Position numbers and translations under genes: made by a program. From IMG/VR virus record IMGVR_UViG_3300024951_000016, positions 1 to 38,766 of that record: a DNA stretch of 38,766 bases; one strand, given 5' to 3'. This document shows, in pieces, positions 8,574 to 17,592 of the stretch; the first letter of the stretch is position 1, and every line of letters begins with the position of its first letter. The notes under the pieces were generated by a model that did no database searches, was not told where the DNA came from, and saw only the letters and a program-made list of their open reading frames with translations. Origin of the DNA: a virus.

Positions 8574-9005
8574 ATGCCCACCAAAAGCATCGAGAACACC
8601 ACGGCTTCGCCCCTCTTCGTAGGGGGCAAGCTCATTCCGCCCGGCGAGAGCCGCGATATCGACACGGCCCTGCTGCCGCCCGAGCACCGCGACGGCCCAG
8701 CGCTTTCCGCCGAGCCTGCAGCGCCCAGCCTGGTTGACCTGGTGAAGGCGCTGCACGCCCATCCCGTGAAGGAGATCGTGGCCGAACTGCCCGGCCTCAC
8801 CCAGGAGGCGTTCGACCTGCTGTGCCAGGCCGAGAAGGAGCACGCCAAGCCGCGCACCAGCCTGCTGACTGCGCTGGAGGCTGAGCGCATCCGCCGCGCA
8901 GACGCGCAACTGGCGGCCGATGCCGACGCCGCGTACCAGCGGCAGCTTGCCGAGCTGAACCCCGAGCAGCTCGCCGCCGTTGGCGAAAAAACGCCCGCAG
9001 CGTAA
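8574..9005 (+). CDS. Hypothetical protein between capsid and connectors
   Basis: 143 aa, not recognised. The N-terminus (SPLFVGGKLIPPGESRDID) is beta-like. The rest is helical and acidic, ending in a charged stretch (about 85-130) that could be a coiled coil. Its position, between capsid and head-tail connector, is where decoration or head-completion proteins are often found, but no family motif is visible. The ribosome site AGGAG overlaps the end of the 8541-8562 hairpin region. Confidence 0.6.
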   Translation: MPTKSIENTTASPLFVGGKLIPPGESRDIDTALLPPEHRDGPALSAEPAAPSLVDLVKALHAHPVKEIVAELPGLTQEAFDLLCQAEKEHAKPRTSLLTALEAERIRRADAQLAADADAAYQRQLAELNPEQLAAVGEKTPAA

Positions 9006-9016
9006 GGGCCGCCAGT

Positions 9017-9637
9017 ATGTCCATGCAGCTTTCAGCCCTGGTGGCGGACCTCAAGGCCTCGTTGAACGACGCGGCCGGGCAGTTTCGCGCGCCGGCTGAC
9101 GCCGACTTCCAGCGCCTGCTGGGGGTGGCGCTGCTGGACATGCAGGTCAAGCGCCCTGTGACCAAGCCCGGGCAGGTGTCCCTGTTCCCGCTGCAGGCGC
9201 GCTACGCCATCACGCACGACGACTTCGCCGCCCTCAAAGTGCACCAGTGGGCCGACCCGGCCAGCACGCCCAAGCCCTGGGAGGCCAACTACCCCGGCGC
9301 GGTGCCGCGCGTGGCCGCCCAGTGGGGCGGGGCGTCGTGGTGGCTGGAGTTCAGCCCCGCGCCCACGCCGCGCCAGTTGCAGGTGTGGGGCAGCGAGTTC
9401 CGTTTCTGGTATTTCGCCACCCACACGCTGGGCGAAGCGGTGGGCGAGACTACCGTGAACCCGTCCGACCGTGGCCTGCTGCTGCTGCGCGCCCAGGCCG
9501 AGGCTATGCGCGAGCTGGCCATGCGCAACGTGGTGAAAACCCAGGCCATGCGCGACGGCTTCAGCGGGCAGCCGCGCAACGGCACGCCTTCGGCGTTGTT
9601 CGAGACGCTGCTGGCCGAATTCAAGGGGGCGCGCTGA
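9017..9637 (+). CDS. Putative head-tail connector (gp6-like)
   Basis: 206 aa. Order suggests a head-completion or adaptor protein that docks on the portal once packaging ends. The N-terminal helices (LVADLKASLNDAAGQF ... FQRLLGVALLDMQ) and the later helix LLLLRAQAEAMRELAMRNVVK resemble helical connector proteins, with a Trp-rich middle (QWGGASWWLEFSP). ATG 9017 is used; a second ATG two codons on is possible. The next gene starts 2 bases after the stop. The assignment comes mainly from gene order. Confidence 0.6.
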   Translation: MSMQLSALVADLKASLNDAAGQFRAPADADFQRLLGVALLDMQVKRPVTKPGQVSLFPLQARYAITHDDFAALKVHQWADPASTPKPWEANYPGAVPRVAAQWGGASWWLEFSPAPTPRQLQVWGSEFRFWYFATHTLGEAVGETTVNPSDRGLLLLRAQAEAMRELAMRNVVKTQAMRDGFSGQPRNGTPSALFETLLAEFKGAR

Positions 9638-9639
9638 CC

Positions 9640-10185
9640 ATGGCCGCCACCACCAACGTCCGCCAGGTCACCGCCTCGATCGCCACCGGCGGCGAAGGGC
9701 TGGAGCGCGCGCTGTGCGACGAACTGGCCGTGCTGGCCCAGCAGGCCGCGGTGCTCATGCGCAACAGGGCGCCAAAGTGGCGCACCACCCTCACCAACTC
9801 GATCCACGCCGAGCAGGTTTCCCCGTTCGAGTGGCATGTAAGCCCGGGGGTGGACTACGCCCAGGCCGTGGAGGAAGGGCGTGGCCCCGGAAAGGGCCTG
9901 CCGCGCTGGGCCGACCCCGAGGCCGCCGACATAAAGGCCTGGCTGGCGTCCAAGGTGTTCACCGGCCGGCGCCGCGCCCGCAAGACCAGCATGAACGCAG
10001 TGCACGAGAACCTGGAGCTGCGCGACCGCTACCAGGGCCTGGCCTGGCATGTGCGCCACCACGGCATCAAGCCGCACCCCTACGCAGGCCCCACGGCGGA
10101 CATGATGCAGCGCATCTTCCCCGGGCGCCTGGAGCAGGCGGGCCGTGACTACCTTGCCCGGCAGGGCGGCGGGAGCGTGGCATGA
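9640..10185 (+). CDS. Putative HK97 gp10-like / tail completion protein
   Basis: 181 aa. It has the pattern of HK97 gp10-type proteins, which lie between connector and tail terminator. An N-terminal helix (LERALCDELAVLAQQAAVLMRNRAP) is followed by TLTNSI, then VSPGVDYAQAVEEGRGPG, a YA.xVE.G.G signature common in this family. A C-terminal PHPYAGPTADMM motif (P-H-P-[FY]) is also typical. An extra loop of about 40 residues (100-140, Arg-rich) separates the two parts. The ATG at 9640 is chosen because it follows the previous stop and keeps the family N-terminus. The stop overlaps the next ATG. Confidence 0.7.
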   Translation: MAATTNVRQVTASIATGGEGLERALCDELAVLAQQAAVLMRNRAPKWRTTLTNSIHAEQVSPFEWHVSPGVDYAQAVEEGRGPGKGLPRWADPEAADIKAWLASKVFTGRRRARKTSMNAVHENLELRDRYQGLAWHVRHHGIKPHPYAGPTADMMQRIFPGRLEQAGRDYLARQGGGSVA

Positions 10186-10619
10186 CGCCGAACCCCACGG
10201 ACACCGCCCTGGAAGGCATCAGGGCCAGCATGGCCGCCAAGCTGCCCCACCGCGAGGTGCAGCGCAGCCTGGTGCTGGATCCACAGAACCACGACCCCGA
10301 CGCCATGGCGAAGGGCGTGCTCTGCCTGGTGAGCAACGGCGGCGGCAACTTCGCCAACTACCGGGGGCGCGAGGGCCAGCTGGGCCGCGTGTCGCTGGGC
10401 GTGGTGGGCTTCATCAAGGTGGCCGACGACGCCGAGCCCGAGGCCGTGGAAGCGGCCGAGCTGGCCCTGCTGCATGACGTGCTGGACTGGGTGCGCGACA
10501 CCGGCACGCCGCGCCCCTTTGACAGCGCATTGCCCAAGGACTGGCGCCAAAGCCGCCAGTTGGAACACCCCTACGGCTGGATCGTCCTGGACCTGGACGT
10601 GCGGCCCCTTGCCACCTGA
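10182..10619 (+). CDS. Putative tail terminator / minor tail protein
   Basis: 145 aa. It is coupled by an ATGA overlap to the gp10-like gene and lies just before the tail tube gene, the usual place for the tail terminator (lambda gpU-like). The sequence is a mixed alpha/beta domain with VLCLVSNGGGNFANYRGREGQ and a C-terminal beta-rich YGWIVLDLDVRPL, compatible with a terminator fold. No diagnostic motif was identified, so the call is positional. Confidence 0.55.
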   Translation: MTPNPTDTALEGIRASMAAKLPHREVQRSLVLDPQNHDPDAMAKGVLCLVSNGGGNFANYRGREGQLGRVSLGVVGFIKVADDAEPEAVEAAELALLHDVLDWVRDTGTPRPFDSALPKDWRQSRQLEHPYGWIVLDLDVRPLAT

Positions 10620-10630
10620 AAGGAACCACC

Positions 10631-10834
10631 ATGGCACCCAAGACAACCCCCCAGGCAGCCCCGCAGGACGGCGAGCGCAAGCCCATGCCCGTACCCGAGG
10701 GCGGCTGGCCCGCCGACGAGTTCACCGGCAAGGCCGGCCGCTTCGAGCGCGACCCGTTCACCGGCAAGCGCCACCGCGTGGAGGAGCCCACGCAGCCCAA
10801 GGCGCCTGGCGCCGACGGCAAGAGCCCCGCCTGA
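10631..10834 (+). CDS. Small Pro/Lys-rich protein
   Basis: 67 aa, not recognised. It is low-complexity and charged, with a short internal repeat: EFTGKAGRFERD and DPFTGKRHRVEE share FTGK-x(2-6)-R. AAAGGA lies shortly upstream. It sits between terminator and tail tube genes. It may be a disordered accessory peptide of tail assembly. Confidence 0.5.
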   Translation: MAPKTTPQAAPQDGERKPMPVPEGGWPADEFTGKAGRFERDPFTGKRHRVEEPTQPKAPGADGKSPA

Positions 10835-10877
10835 CCCCGGGCGCTGACGCAACCCCCTCCACTTCCAAGGAACGATC

Positions 10878-11813
10878 ATGAGCCTGAACATGAGCAACAT
10901 GGTGCTGCTGGCCAAGAAGCAGACCGCCAAAGGCACCCCCGCCGCGCCCACCGCCGCCGATAACGCCATCCTCTGCCGGGGCCTCACGCCCCAGCCCATC
11001 AAGGGCAAGTTCGTGGAGCGCAACCTGCTGCGCGGCTCCAAGGGCAACCAGGGCGCGCTGTTCGCCAGCGGGCACCGCGTGTTCGAGTTCGAGGTGGAGC
11101 TGGCCGGCTCCGGCGCCGCGGGTACCGCGCCCAAGTTCGCCCCGCTGCTGCTGGGCTGCGACATGAGCGAGACCATCACCGCAGCCACCAGCGCCGTCTA
11201 CCAGCCGCACGGCGACGAGGGCGACTACCTCACGCTATTTGCGTACATGGACGGCATCTTGTTCAAGATGTCCGACGCCAAGGGCTCTTGGAGCTTGTCG
11301 CTGAACGCCGAGGAAATCCCGGTGCTCAAGTTCAACTACATCGGCAAGTACCACCCCGTCGAAGACGCGGTGTTCCCTCCCGGCATCTCGTTCACCGGCT
11401 TCCAGCAGCCGCTCACGGTGGGCGACGACAACACGGCCACGTTCTCCCTCGACGGGCTCGACCTGGCCACCAAGTCGTTCAGCCTGGATTTGGCCAACCA
11501 GGTGGCATGGCGCGACCTCATCAACCAGTCGGGCGTGCGCAGCCCCGACCGCAAGTCAACGGCCAGCGCCGTGTTCGAGATGACCAAGGTGGCCACCAAG
11601 GACTGGGCGGCCCACGTGGTCAACGGCACGGTCATGCCGCTGGAGATCGTGCACGGCCTGGTGCCCGGGAACATCGTGGGCATCTCCCTGCCCAAGCTGC
11701 AGTTCAACCAGGAGCCTTCGCTGAGCGACCTGGACAAGACCGCCATGCTGAACGGCAACTTTGCCGTGATGCCAGACGCCGGCAACGACGAGGTGGTGCT
11801 CACGTTCATGTGA
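10878..11813 (+). CDS. Major tail tube protein
   Basis: 311 aa. It is expected to polymerise into the non-contractile tail tube. Evidence is position directly before the chaperone pair and tape measure. The N-terminus, NMSNMVLLAKKQTAKGTPAA, is typical of tail tube proteins (KKQT.KGTPA), followed by beta-rich segments (FEFEVELAGSG, SLSLNAEEIPVLKFNYIGKY, FEMTKVATKDWAAH). Length fits a tube protein with one extra domain. AAGGAACG precedes ATG 10878. No sheath gene is present anywhere, which argues for a siphovirus. Confidence 0.8.
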   Translation: MSLNMSNMVLLAKKQTAKGTPAAPTAADNAILCRGLTPQPIKGKFVERNLLRGSKGNQGALFASGHRVFEFEVELAGSGAAGTAPKFAPLLLGCDMSETITAATSAVYQPHGDEGDYLTLFAYMDGILFKMSDAKGSWSLSLNAEEIPVLKFNYIGKYHPVEDAVFPPGISFTGFQQPLTVGDDNTATFSLDGLDLATKSFSLDLANQVAWRDLINQSGVRSPDRKSTASAVFEMTKVATKDWAAHVVNGTVMPLEIVHGLVPGNIVGISLPKLQFNQEPSLSDLDKTAMLNGNFAVMPDAGNDEVVLTFM

Positions 11814-11869
11814 CCGCTGCCACGCCGCATTTCTTCCCTCATCAACCAACCCATCCATAGGAACCAGCC

Positions 11870-12199
11870 ATGGCATTCAGTTTCAAGACACGCAATTTCT
11901 TCCCCGTCGAAGTCACCGTGCCCGTGCCCAACGAAAAGGGCGGCATGGACAACAACAAGTTCACGGCCCACTTCAAGCCCGCCACCTCCGACGAGATCAA
12001 GGCACTGCGCGAAGGCGATGACGCCGAGGCCGTGCGCAAGCAGCTCGTGGGCTGGGAAATGGTCGACGAGGAAAGCAAGCAGCCGGTGCCGTACAGCGAA
12101 GAAACCCGCGAGGCAGTGCTGGCCATCGCATCGGCCCCGTACCACATTGCCCTGGCCTTCTACCGCGCCAGCAGCGGCGCCAAGGCAAAAAACTTGTAA
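11870..12199 (+). CDS. Tail assembly chaperone, short form (gpG-like)
   Basis: 109 aa. It lies between tail tube and tape measure genes, the place of lambda G. The protein has a beta-rich start (KTRNFFPVEVTVPVP), then a helical segment with SDEIKALREGDDAEAVRKQLVGWEMVDEE cut by acidic residues, ending AKAKNL. The last codons, GCA AAA AAC TTG TAA, contain the slippery heptamer A AAA AAC in frame, so a fraction of ribosomes should shift by -1 and make the long form. Such chaperones coat the tape measure during tail assembly and are absent from the finished virion. Confidence 0.8.
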   Translation: MAFSFKTRNFFPVEVTVPVPNEKGGMDNNKFTAHFKPATSDEIKALREGDDAEAVRKQLVGWEMVDEESKQPVPYSEETREAVLAIASAPYHIALAFYRASSGAKAKNL

Positions 12200-12615
12200 G
12201 CGCCGCGCGCGCCTGGGCCGGCATCGGCGCGGCCCAGGAGCGCTCGGCGGTGGTGGTGGACGCGGCGCTGGAGGAGGGGATGCGCCGCATGGGGGCATCC
12301 GAAGCCGAGATCGAGAAGGTGCGCAGGGAGCGCGGCACTGCCGGTGCCCAAGACCCGAATGTGTGCTGGGTGCTCGATGAGAACTGGACCGTGTGGCAGT
12401 TCTACCTCAAGGGCCAAACGCAGTGGGTGTACGCCGGCGGCGGCATGGCCCCGCCCATGCGGGTGGCGATGGACTACCCAGGCATGGAGTCCGTGGCGCG
12501 CATCCGGGGCGTGCCAGGCGAGCAGCTGCAGGCCTGGGCCGATGACCTGCACACGATCGAGCTGGCCGTGTTGGAGGCAGACAACGAACTGGCGCTGAAG
12601 CGCCGCAGGAAATAG
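11870..12615 (+). CDS. Tail assembly chaperone, -1 frameshift long form (gpGT-like)
   Basis: The downstream -1 frame is open from the slippery site (12193) to TAG at 12613-12615. It adds about 140 residues starting LVSAARAWAGIGAAQERS, giving a fusion of about 248 aa. The added part is acidic and helical (AALEEGMRRMGASEAEIEKV) and ends near LALKRRRK. It has no well-placed start codon with a ribosome site of its own, so expression by frameshift is the simplest reading. This reproduces lambda G/GT, where the T part binds the tail tube protein. The ratio of the two forms usually matters for assembly. Confidence 0.8.
12187..12238 (+). promoter_or_regulatory. -1 ribosomal frameshift signal
   Basis: The slippery heptamer A AAA AAC occupies 12187-12193 in the correct register (GCA AAA AAC). 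A perfect 9-bp stem follows: CCTGGGCCG (12212-12220) with CGGCCCAGG (12230-12238), loop 9 bases. The spacer of 18 bases is longer than the typical 5-10, so the stimulator may be helped by further pairing among the intervening GC repeats. The zero-frame stop TAA lies 4 bases after the heptamer. Confidence 0.8.
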
Positions 12616-12629
12616 GGAGGGCAGGGATC

Positions 12630-15600
12630 ATGAACTTGGGCACGCTGGTGGTGAAGCTGCTGCTGGAGCGTGCGCAGTTCAAGAGCGAACTCGCCCAGAC
12701 GGTTCAGGACGTCAACGCGGCCGCCAACCAGGTGCAAGGCCGCACCGCTGCCGTTTCCGGCGCGGTGACGGATGCCATTACCGGCCAGACCACCGCAGTG
12801 CAAACGGCCACCCGCGCCCTCACGGTGCTGGGCCCGGTGGCCGCCACGGCCGCCGCCGCCGCGCTGGCCGTGGGGCTGGCCTACCACCAGGCCCAGCAGG
12901 AAACGCGGGGGTATGAGAAGGCCATCGTCCTCACCGGCAATGCGGCCGACGTGACGGCGGGGCAGCTCGGCGACATGGCCAAGCGCATCGATGGGGTGGT
13001 GGGCACGCAGGCCAATGCCGCCGCCGCCCTTACGGCCATGACGGCTGGCGGCAAGGTGGCGCGCGAAAACCTGGAGAAGGTGGCCCTGGCCGCCGTCGAG
13101 ATGGAGCGGGCCACCGGCCAGGCCATCAGCGAGACGGAAAAAATCTTCTCCAGTCTGGGCAAGGAGCCTGTGAAGGCGAGCCTGCGCCTGAACGAATCGC
13201 TGAACTACCTCACCGCCGGCACCTACGCCCAGATCAAGGCCGCCGAGAACCTGGGCGATACCGAGCGGGCCGTTTCCATCGCCCAGAACGCCGCAGCCGA
13301 CATGCTGCGGGACCGGGCCGCCAAGATCGAAAAGAACCTGGGCACCATGGAGCGCGCCTGGCGCGGCGTGCGCGACCTGGCCAAGGAAGCATGGGACGCC
13401 ATGCTGAACATCGGGCGCCCCGACAGCTCTGCCGACCAGCTTTCCAAGGCCGGCGAGCGCGTGGCGTACCTTGAAAAGCAGGTGGAGGGCCGGCGATCGC
13501 GCGGCATGGCCACCGGCGACCTTGACGGGCAGCTGGCAGCCGCCAAGGCGCTGCACGACACCCTGCGCGAGACGGCACGGCTCGATGAGCGTGCCGCAGG
13601 CATCAAGGCTGACCTGGCCGCCAAGGACAAGGCCCGGCTGGAGCTGGCCCTGGCCCTGGAGCAGTCGGCCAGCAAGCAGGAAAAGCTGGCGATCGCCATC
13701 GCCCAGGCCAACGCACTGGCCGACCGCTCCGGCGCCAGTGCAGCCGAGCGCGCGCAGCTCGTGAACGCCGCGCGCGAGAAATACGCCGAGAAGGAATCCC
13801 AGGCCAGCCGCGACGCCCGCAAGGAACTCGAGCGCGAGGCAGCGCTGCTCTCCACCCTCTCGGGGGTGAATGCCGACTACCAGGAGCAGCTCAAGCGCCT
13901 GCAGCTCATTCGCGACAAGGGAAACATCAGCGAGGCGCGCTACATCGAGTTGGTGACCGCCCTGATCGCCAAGCAGCCCATGGCGAAGCAGCTCATGGAC
14001 GAGCAGACCAAGGCCACCACCGCAGCGGAAAAGGCCACTGCGGAGCTTGCCAAGGTGCGCGACCACGCCCTTGCCGCCCAGGCCAAGGAGCTGGAGAAGA
14101 TGCGCGCCGCCGTGACGGCGCAGCAGGAGCAGAACGCCCGCCTGGGGCTGACGAAGGAGGCCATCACCGAGCTGGACGCCGCCAAGCTCGACATGCTCGC
14201 CACCGACCTGGATCTGCAGGCCATCAAGGCGATGGACAAGAACCTGGACGAGCAGCAATACGAGATGCTCCGCAAACAGGCGCAGGCGTACCGCGACCTG
14301 GCCCAGGCGAAGCGCGACGGCGCTGCCCGGCAGGTAGAGCTCGACCGAGAGGCCGACCTGAAAAAGGAGGCCGACAAGGCGGCGAAGGAGTTCGAGCGCG
14401 CCTCCGAGCGCATCGAGCAGTCGCTGACCGACGCGCTGATGCGCGGTTTCGAGGCGGGCAAGGACTTCGCCAAGAACATGCGCGACACGGTCGTCAATAT
14501 GTTCAAGACCATGGTGCTGCGGCCCGTTGTGAGCGCTATCGTCAGCCCGGTGGCGGGGGCGATCACCGGAATGCTGGGGCTCGGGGGCACGAGCGCGGGG
14601 CAGTCCGGCGGCGGAAGTGCTGCCTCCACGGCCATGAGCGCGGCAAGCCTGTTCGGTGCGGGGGGCATGGCCGGCTCGCTGGCGGCGGGCGCTGGTTGGC
14701 TTACGGGGGCAACCACGCTCGGTGGCTCGCTGACGGCAGGGATGTCGCTGCTTGGTACCGGGACAGCGGCAGGCGCAGCGAGCGGTCTGGGGATGCTGGC
14801 CGGCGCCCTCGGCCCCATCGTCATCGGCATCGCCCTGCTGTCCAGCCTCATCAAGAAATCCACCCCCCACATGGGCGGCGGCTCCAGCTACAGCGCGGCC
14901 GATGGTCTGGTGACCGGTGCGGGCCAGTACACCACGGCCAATTACGGCCTGGCTGACACGCGCACTTACGACGCTGCCGCCGGCAAGCTCACGGGCGACC
15001 TTGCGCGCACGCTGGTGACTATGCTGGACACGACGGCTACGACCTTCGGCAAGGAGGCAGGCTACCGCGTTGCCACCGCGTTTGCAGACGACAAATCGAA
15101 AGACGGCGCCTGGGGCCAGCTGCTCATTGAACAGATGGGCAAGAAGGTTGCCGACTGGCGCGACACCCAGACCGACGCCTGGGCGCCCAAGGTGTTCAGC
15201 GACGGTGAAGCAGGCAGCAAGGAATACCTGGCCGCCTACGCCCTCAGCGCGCGGGACGCCCTTGTGCAAGCCATCGGCGATGTGGACTGGGCTCGCGACA
15301 TGCTGCAGGCCCTGGGCGACAGCCCCACGCTGGAGAACCTGGCCGGCACGGTGGACCAGATCAACTCCGCCCGGGCGGCGTTTGTTCAGTTCGGCAAGCT
15401 CATGCCCGAATTCGCAGGCCTGTCGCAAGAAGCAGTCAGCAAGATGGCCGAAGCCGTCGGCGGCGCCGGTGCTCTGGTGCGCTCGATGGACGTCTTCACC
15501 CGCGAGTACTACTCCGACGCTGAGCGCCAGGCGGTGCTGCGCGCGGATCTCACTGCCGAGTTCGGCAAGCTGGGTTTCAGCCTGCCCAAGACCCGCGATG

Positions 15601-17585
15601 AACTCAAGGCGCTGATTGAAGCCCAGTGGGCGATGGGCGAGGGCGGGGCTGCGACGGCGGGCAAGCTCGTGCAGCTTTCTGAGATGTTCGCGTCGCTCAC
15701 GCAGTCCGCCGACGATGCGCGCAACGCCGCATTCAGCAGCCTGCAGCGTTCTGTGGACGCGCAAAAGCGCCTGCTCGACAGCCAGCGGCAGGCGGCCGAA
15801 TCGGTAGTGTCCGAGCTGTCTGGCCTGTTCGACCTGTTGCACGAGAACGTGCGCAGCCTTTACGGCGAAGTCGAATCCACGCGCGGCATGCTGGCCCAGC
15901 AGGGCAGCGACTTCATTGCGCAGGCCCTGGCTGTAGCGCGGTCCACCGGCTATCTGCCCGACGCCGACAAGCTGGCCGAAGCCATCGGCGACGTGCGCGC
16001 CGGGCTGGACGCGAGCAACTTCGCCAGCTCCGAGGAGCGCGGCTACGCCGCTCTGGTGCTCGCGGGCCAGCTCTCAGGCCTGGAAGACCTTGCCGGCCAG
16101 CAGCTGACCGATGCAAAGCGCACCGTGTACGAGCTGGAGAAACACTCCAAGCAGCTCGACCAGACGCTGGACTACTGGCAGCAGCAGATCGACCTGGCCA
16201 GCGGCACCTACGAAGCCATCTTGGGCATGACCGCTGCCGTCGATGGCCTGAGCCAGCAGATCTTCAACGGCGGCAGCACCACCAAGCCGCCAACGGCCGG
16301 GGGTTCTGGCGGCGGAGGTGGTAGTGGCTACGTGGCTGGCGGCGGGTATGCGCAGCGCGTGGGCTATGGCGCCGAGGAGGCCCTGGGCAGCTTCGAGAAG
16401 TTCAAGGCCTGGTATGACGGCCTGCGGCACAACGCGGACCCGAACCTGTTCAAGGGCGGAGAGTACGACGTGCCCGACTGGATGCGCATGACGCGTATGG
16501 CGGCCGACGGCACCGACAAGGAGCTGTTCGGGCAGTACCTGTTCTACAAGAACAACCCGCAGTACGCCCAGGACTACGAGCAGATCATGACCGCCGGGCG
16601 GTCGAGCTTCGCTACGGACGGCAGCACCCTCATTCGGAGCGATCTTTCCAAGATGCCGGGCGATGCCGCGGACTTCTTCCGGGGTGACACGGCCTCACTG
16701 CTGAGCTATGAGGGCATGGGGATCGACCCTGTGCTGGGCTATCAGCTCTACAAATACGGCCCTGAGCACTTCGGCCTGAACGCGAGAGGCACAAACTTCA
16801 CCGAGTGGCTGCGCACCCACAAGTGGACCGAGGACGGGGTCATCGAGAACAACAACGCGGCAAGCCTCAACGCTGCCGGGTTCTCGAACTACCGCCAGGC
16901 ACGCTGGGACACGATCACGGGCAACCTGGTGAACGTGGACGGGCAGATCTACACCCCGGACGGCCGACCACTCGGCACGGCCAGCCGGGCGCAGATGGCA
17001 GCCCTGTACGGCGCCGCGTTCGTGGGCACCTCTGGCAGCAGCTACGGGGAGCAGCAACGCTCGTCGCTCTACAACCAGCATGTTGCCAACGGGGCCAGCG
17101 AGGCCGACTACTACGCCGCAATCAGGACGAACCTGGACCGTGAAATCGCCAACGGCATCACGGCGCAGGGCGTCGTGGATGCAATGCGTGACACGGGTGC
17201 ATCCATGCACGACGTGGCTGCGGCCTACAACATCACCGTGGCGCAGCTCGAAGAGAACCTGCGCACCGGCGGTGCCACGGGCATCCCGGGCTTTGCCGGC
17301 GGCGGCGACCACGCCGGCGGCCTGCGCATCGTCGGTGAACGGGGCTGGGAGCTGGAGGCTACGGGCCCTTCGCGTATCTGGAACCAGCAGCAGATCTTCT
17401 CGGCACTCACCGGCGGCGGCAACACGGACCGGCTGGAGGCGGTGATGAAGGATCTGACCGCCGAGGTGGCAGCGCTCAAGGCTGCGGCCACCGCGACGGC
17501 CAACAACACGGGTCGCTCTGCCGATGTGCTTGTGGCCGTCAAAAACGGCAATTCCCTGGTGACGACAGCGGTGCCCACTTTCTGA
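12630..17585 (+). CDS. Tail tape measure protein
   Basis: 1651 aa, the longest gene in the window. It would set tail length and is likely ejected ahead of DNA. The N-terminus (residues 1-50) and the hydrophobic segment near 60-95 (VLGPVAATAAAAALAVGLAY) match lambda-type tape measures; the SETEKIFSSLGKEPVKAS region is typical of this family. Long Ala/Lys/Glu helices span about 200-620. A second hydrophobic region (about 635-750, Gly/Ala-rich, ending LGPIVIGIALLSSLIKK) could insert into the inner membrane. Near residues 1224-1234 a Gly/Ser linker precedes an unrecognised domain, and the end has GFAGGGDHAGGLRIVGERGWE, a frequent tape measure C-terminal signature. At about 1.5 angstrom per residue the full length would span roughly 250 nm, an upper limit. 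Confidence 0.92.
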   Translation: MNLGTLVVKLLLERAQFKSELAQTVQDVNAAANQVQGRTAAVSGAVTDAITGQTTAVQTATRALTVLGPVAATAAAAALAVGLAYHQAQQETRGYEKAIVLTGNAADVTAGQLGDMAKRIDGVVGTQANAAAALTAMTAGGKVARENLEKVALAAVEMERATGQAISETEKIFSSLGKEPVKASLRLNESLNYLTAGTYAQIKAAENLGDTERAVSIAQNAAADMLRDRAAKIEKNLGTMERAWRGVRDLAKEAWDAMLNIGRPDSSADQLSKAGERVAYLEKQVEGRRSRGMATGDLDGQLAAAKALHDTLRETARLDERAAGIKADLAAKDKARLELALALEQSASKQEKLAIAIAQANALADRSGASAAERAQLVNAAREKYAEKESQASRDARKELEREAALLSTLSGVNADYQEQLKRLQLIRDKGNISEARYIELVTALIAKQPMAKQLMDEQTKATTAAEKATAELAKVRDHALAAQAKELEKMRAAVTAQQEQNARLGLTKEAITELDAAKLDMLATDLDLQAIKAMDKNLDEQQYEMLRKQAQAYRDLAQAKRDGAARQVELDREADLKKEADKAAKEFERASERIEQSLTDALMRGFEAGKDFAKNMRDTVVNMFKTMVLRPVVSAIVSPVAGAITGMLGLGGTSAGQSGGGSAASTAMSAASLFGAGGMAGSLAAGAGWLTGATTLGGSLTAGMSLLGTGTAAGAASGLGMLAGALGPIVIGIALLSSLIKKSTPHMGGGSSYSAADGLVTGAGQYTTANYGLADTRTYDAAAGKLTGDLARTLVTMLDTTATTFGKEAGYRVATAFADDKSKDGAWGQLLIEQMGKKVADWRDTQTDAWAPKVFSDGEAGSKEYLAAYALSARDALVQAIGDVDWARDMLQALGDSPTLENLAGTVDQINSARAAFVQFGKLMPEFAGLSQEAVSKMAEAVGGAGALVRSMDVFTREYYSDAERQAVLRADLTAEFGKLGFSLPKTRDELKALIEAQWAMGEGGAATAGKLVQLSEMFASLTQSADDARNAAFSSLQRSVDAQKRLLDSQRQAAESVVSELSGLFDLLHENVRSLYGEVESTRGMLAQQGSDFIAQALAVARSTGYLPDADKLAEAIGDVRAGLDASNFASSEERGYAALVLAGQLSGLEDLAGQQLTDAKRTVYELEKHSKQLDQTLDYWQQQIDLASGTYEAILGMTAAVDGLSQQIFNGGSTTKPPTAGGSGGGGGSGYVAGGGYAQRVGYGAEEALGSFEKFKAWYDGLRHNADPNLFKGGEYDVPDWMRMTRMAADGTDKELFGQYLFYKNNPQYAQDYEQIMTAGRSSFATDGSTLIRSDLSKMPGDAADFFRGDTASLLSYEGMGIDPVLGYQLYKYGPEHFGLNARGTNFTEWLRTHKWTEDGVIENNNAASLNAAGFSNYRQARWDTITGNLVNVDGQIYTPDGRPLGTASRAQMAALYGAAFVGTSGSSYGEQQRSSLYNQHVANGASEADYYAAIRTNLDREIANGITAQGVVDAMRDTGASMHDVAAAYNITVAQLEENLRTGGATGIPGFAGGGDHAGGLRIVGERGWELEATGPSRIWNQQQIFSALTGGGNTDRLEAVMKDLTAEVAALKAAATATANNTGRSADVLVAVKNGNSLVTTAVPTF

Positions 17586-17592
17586 TTCGACC

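Noticed and set aside
12250-12615. Independent gene between chaperone G and tape measure
   Set aside because: No ribosome site, and its frame is open back to the slippery heptamer; better explained as frameshift extension.
12474-15842. Very long minus-strand open frame opposite the tape measure gene
   Set aside because: Shadow of the strongly biased codon use of the tape measure; no ribosome site or protein-like pattern.
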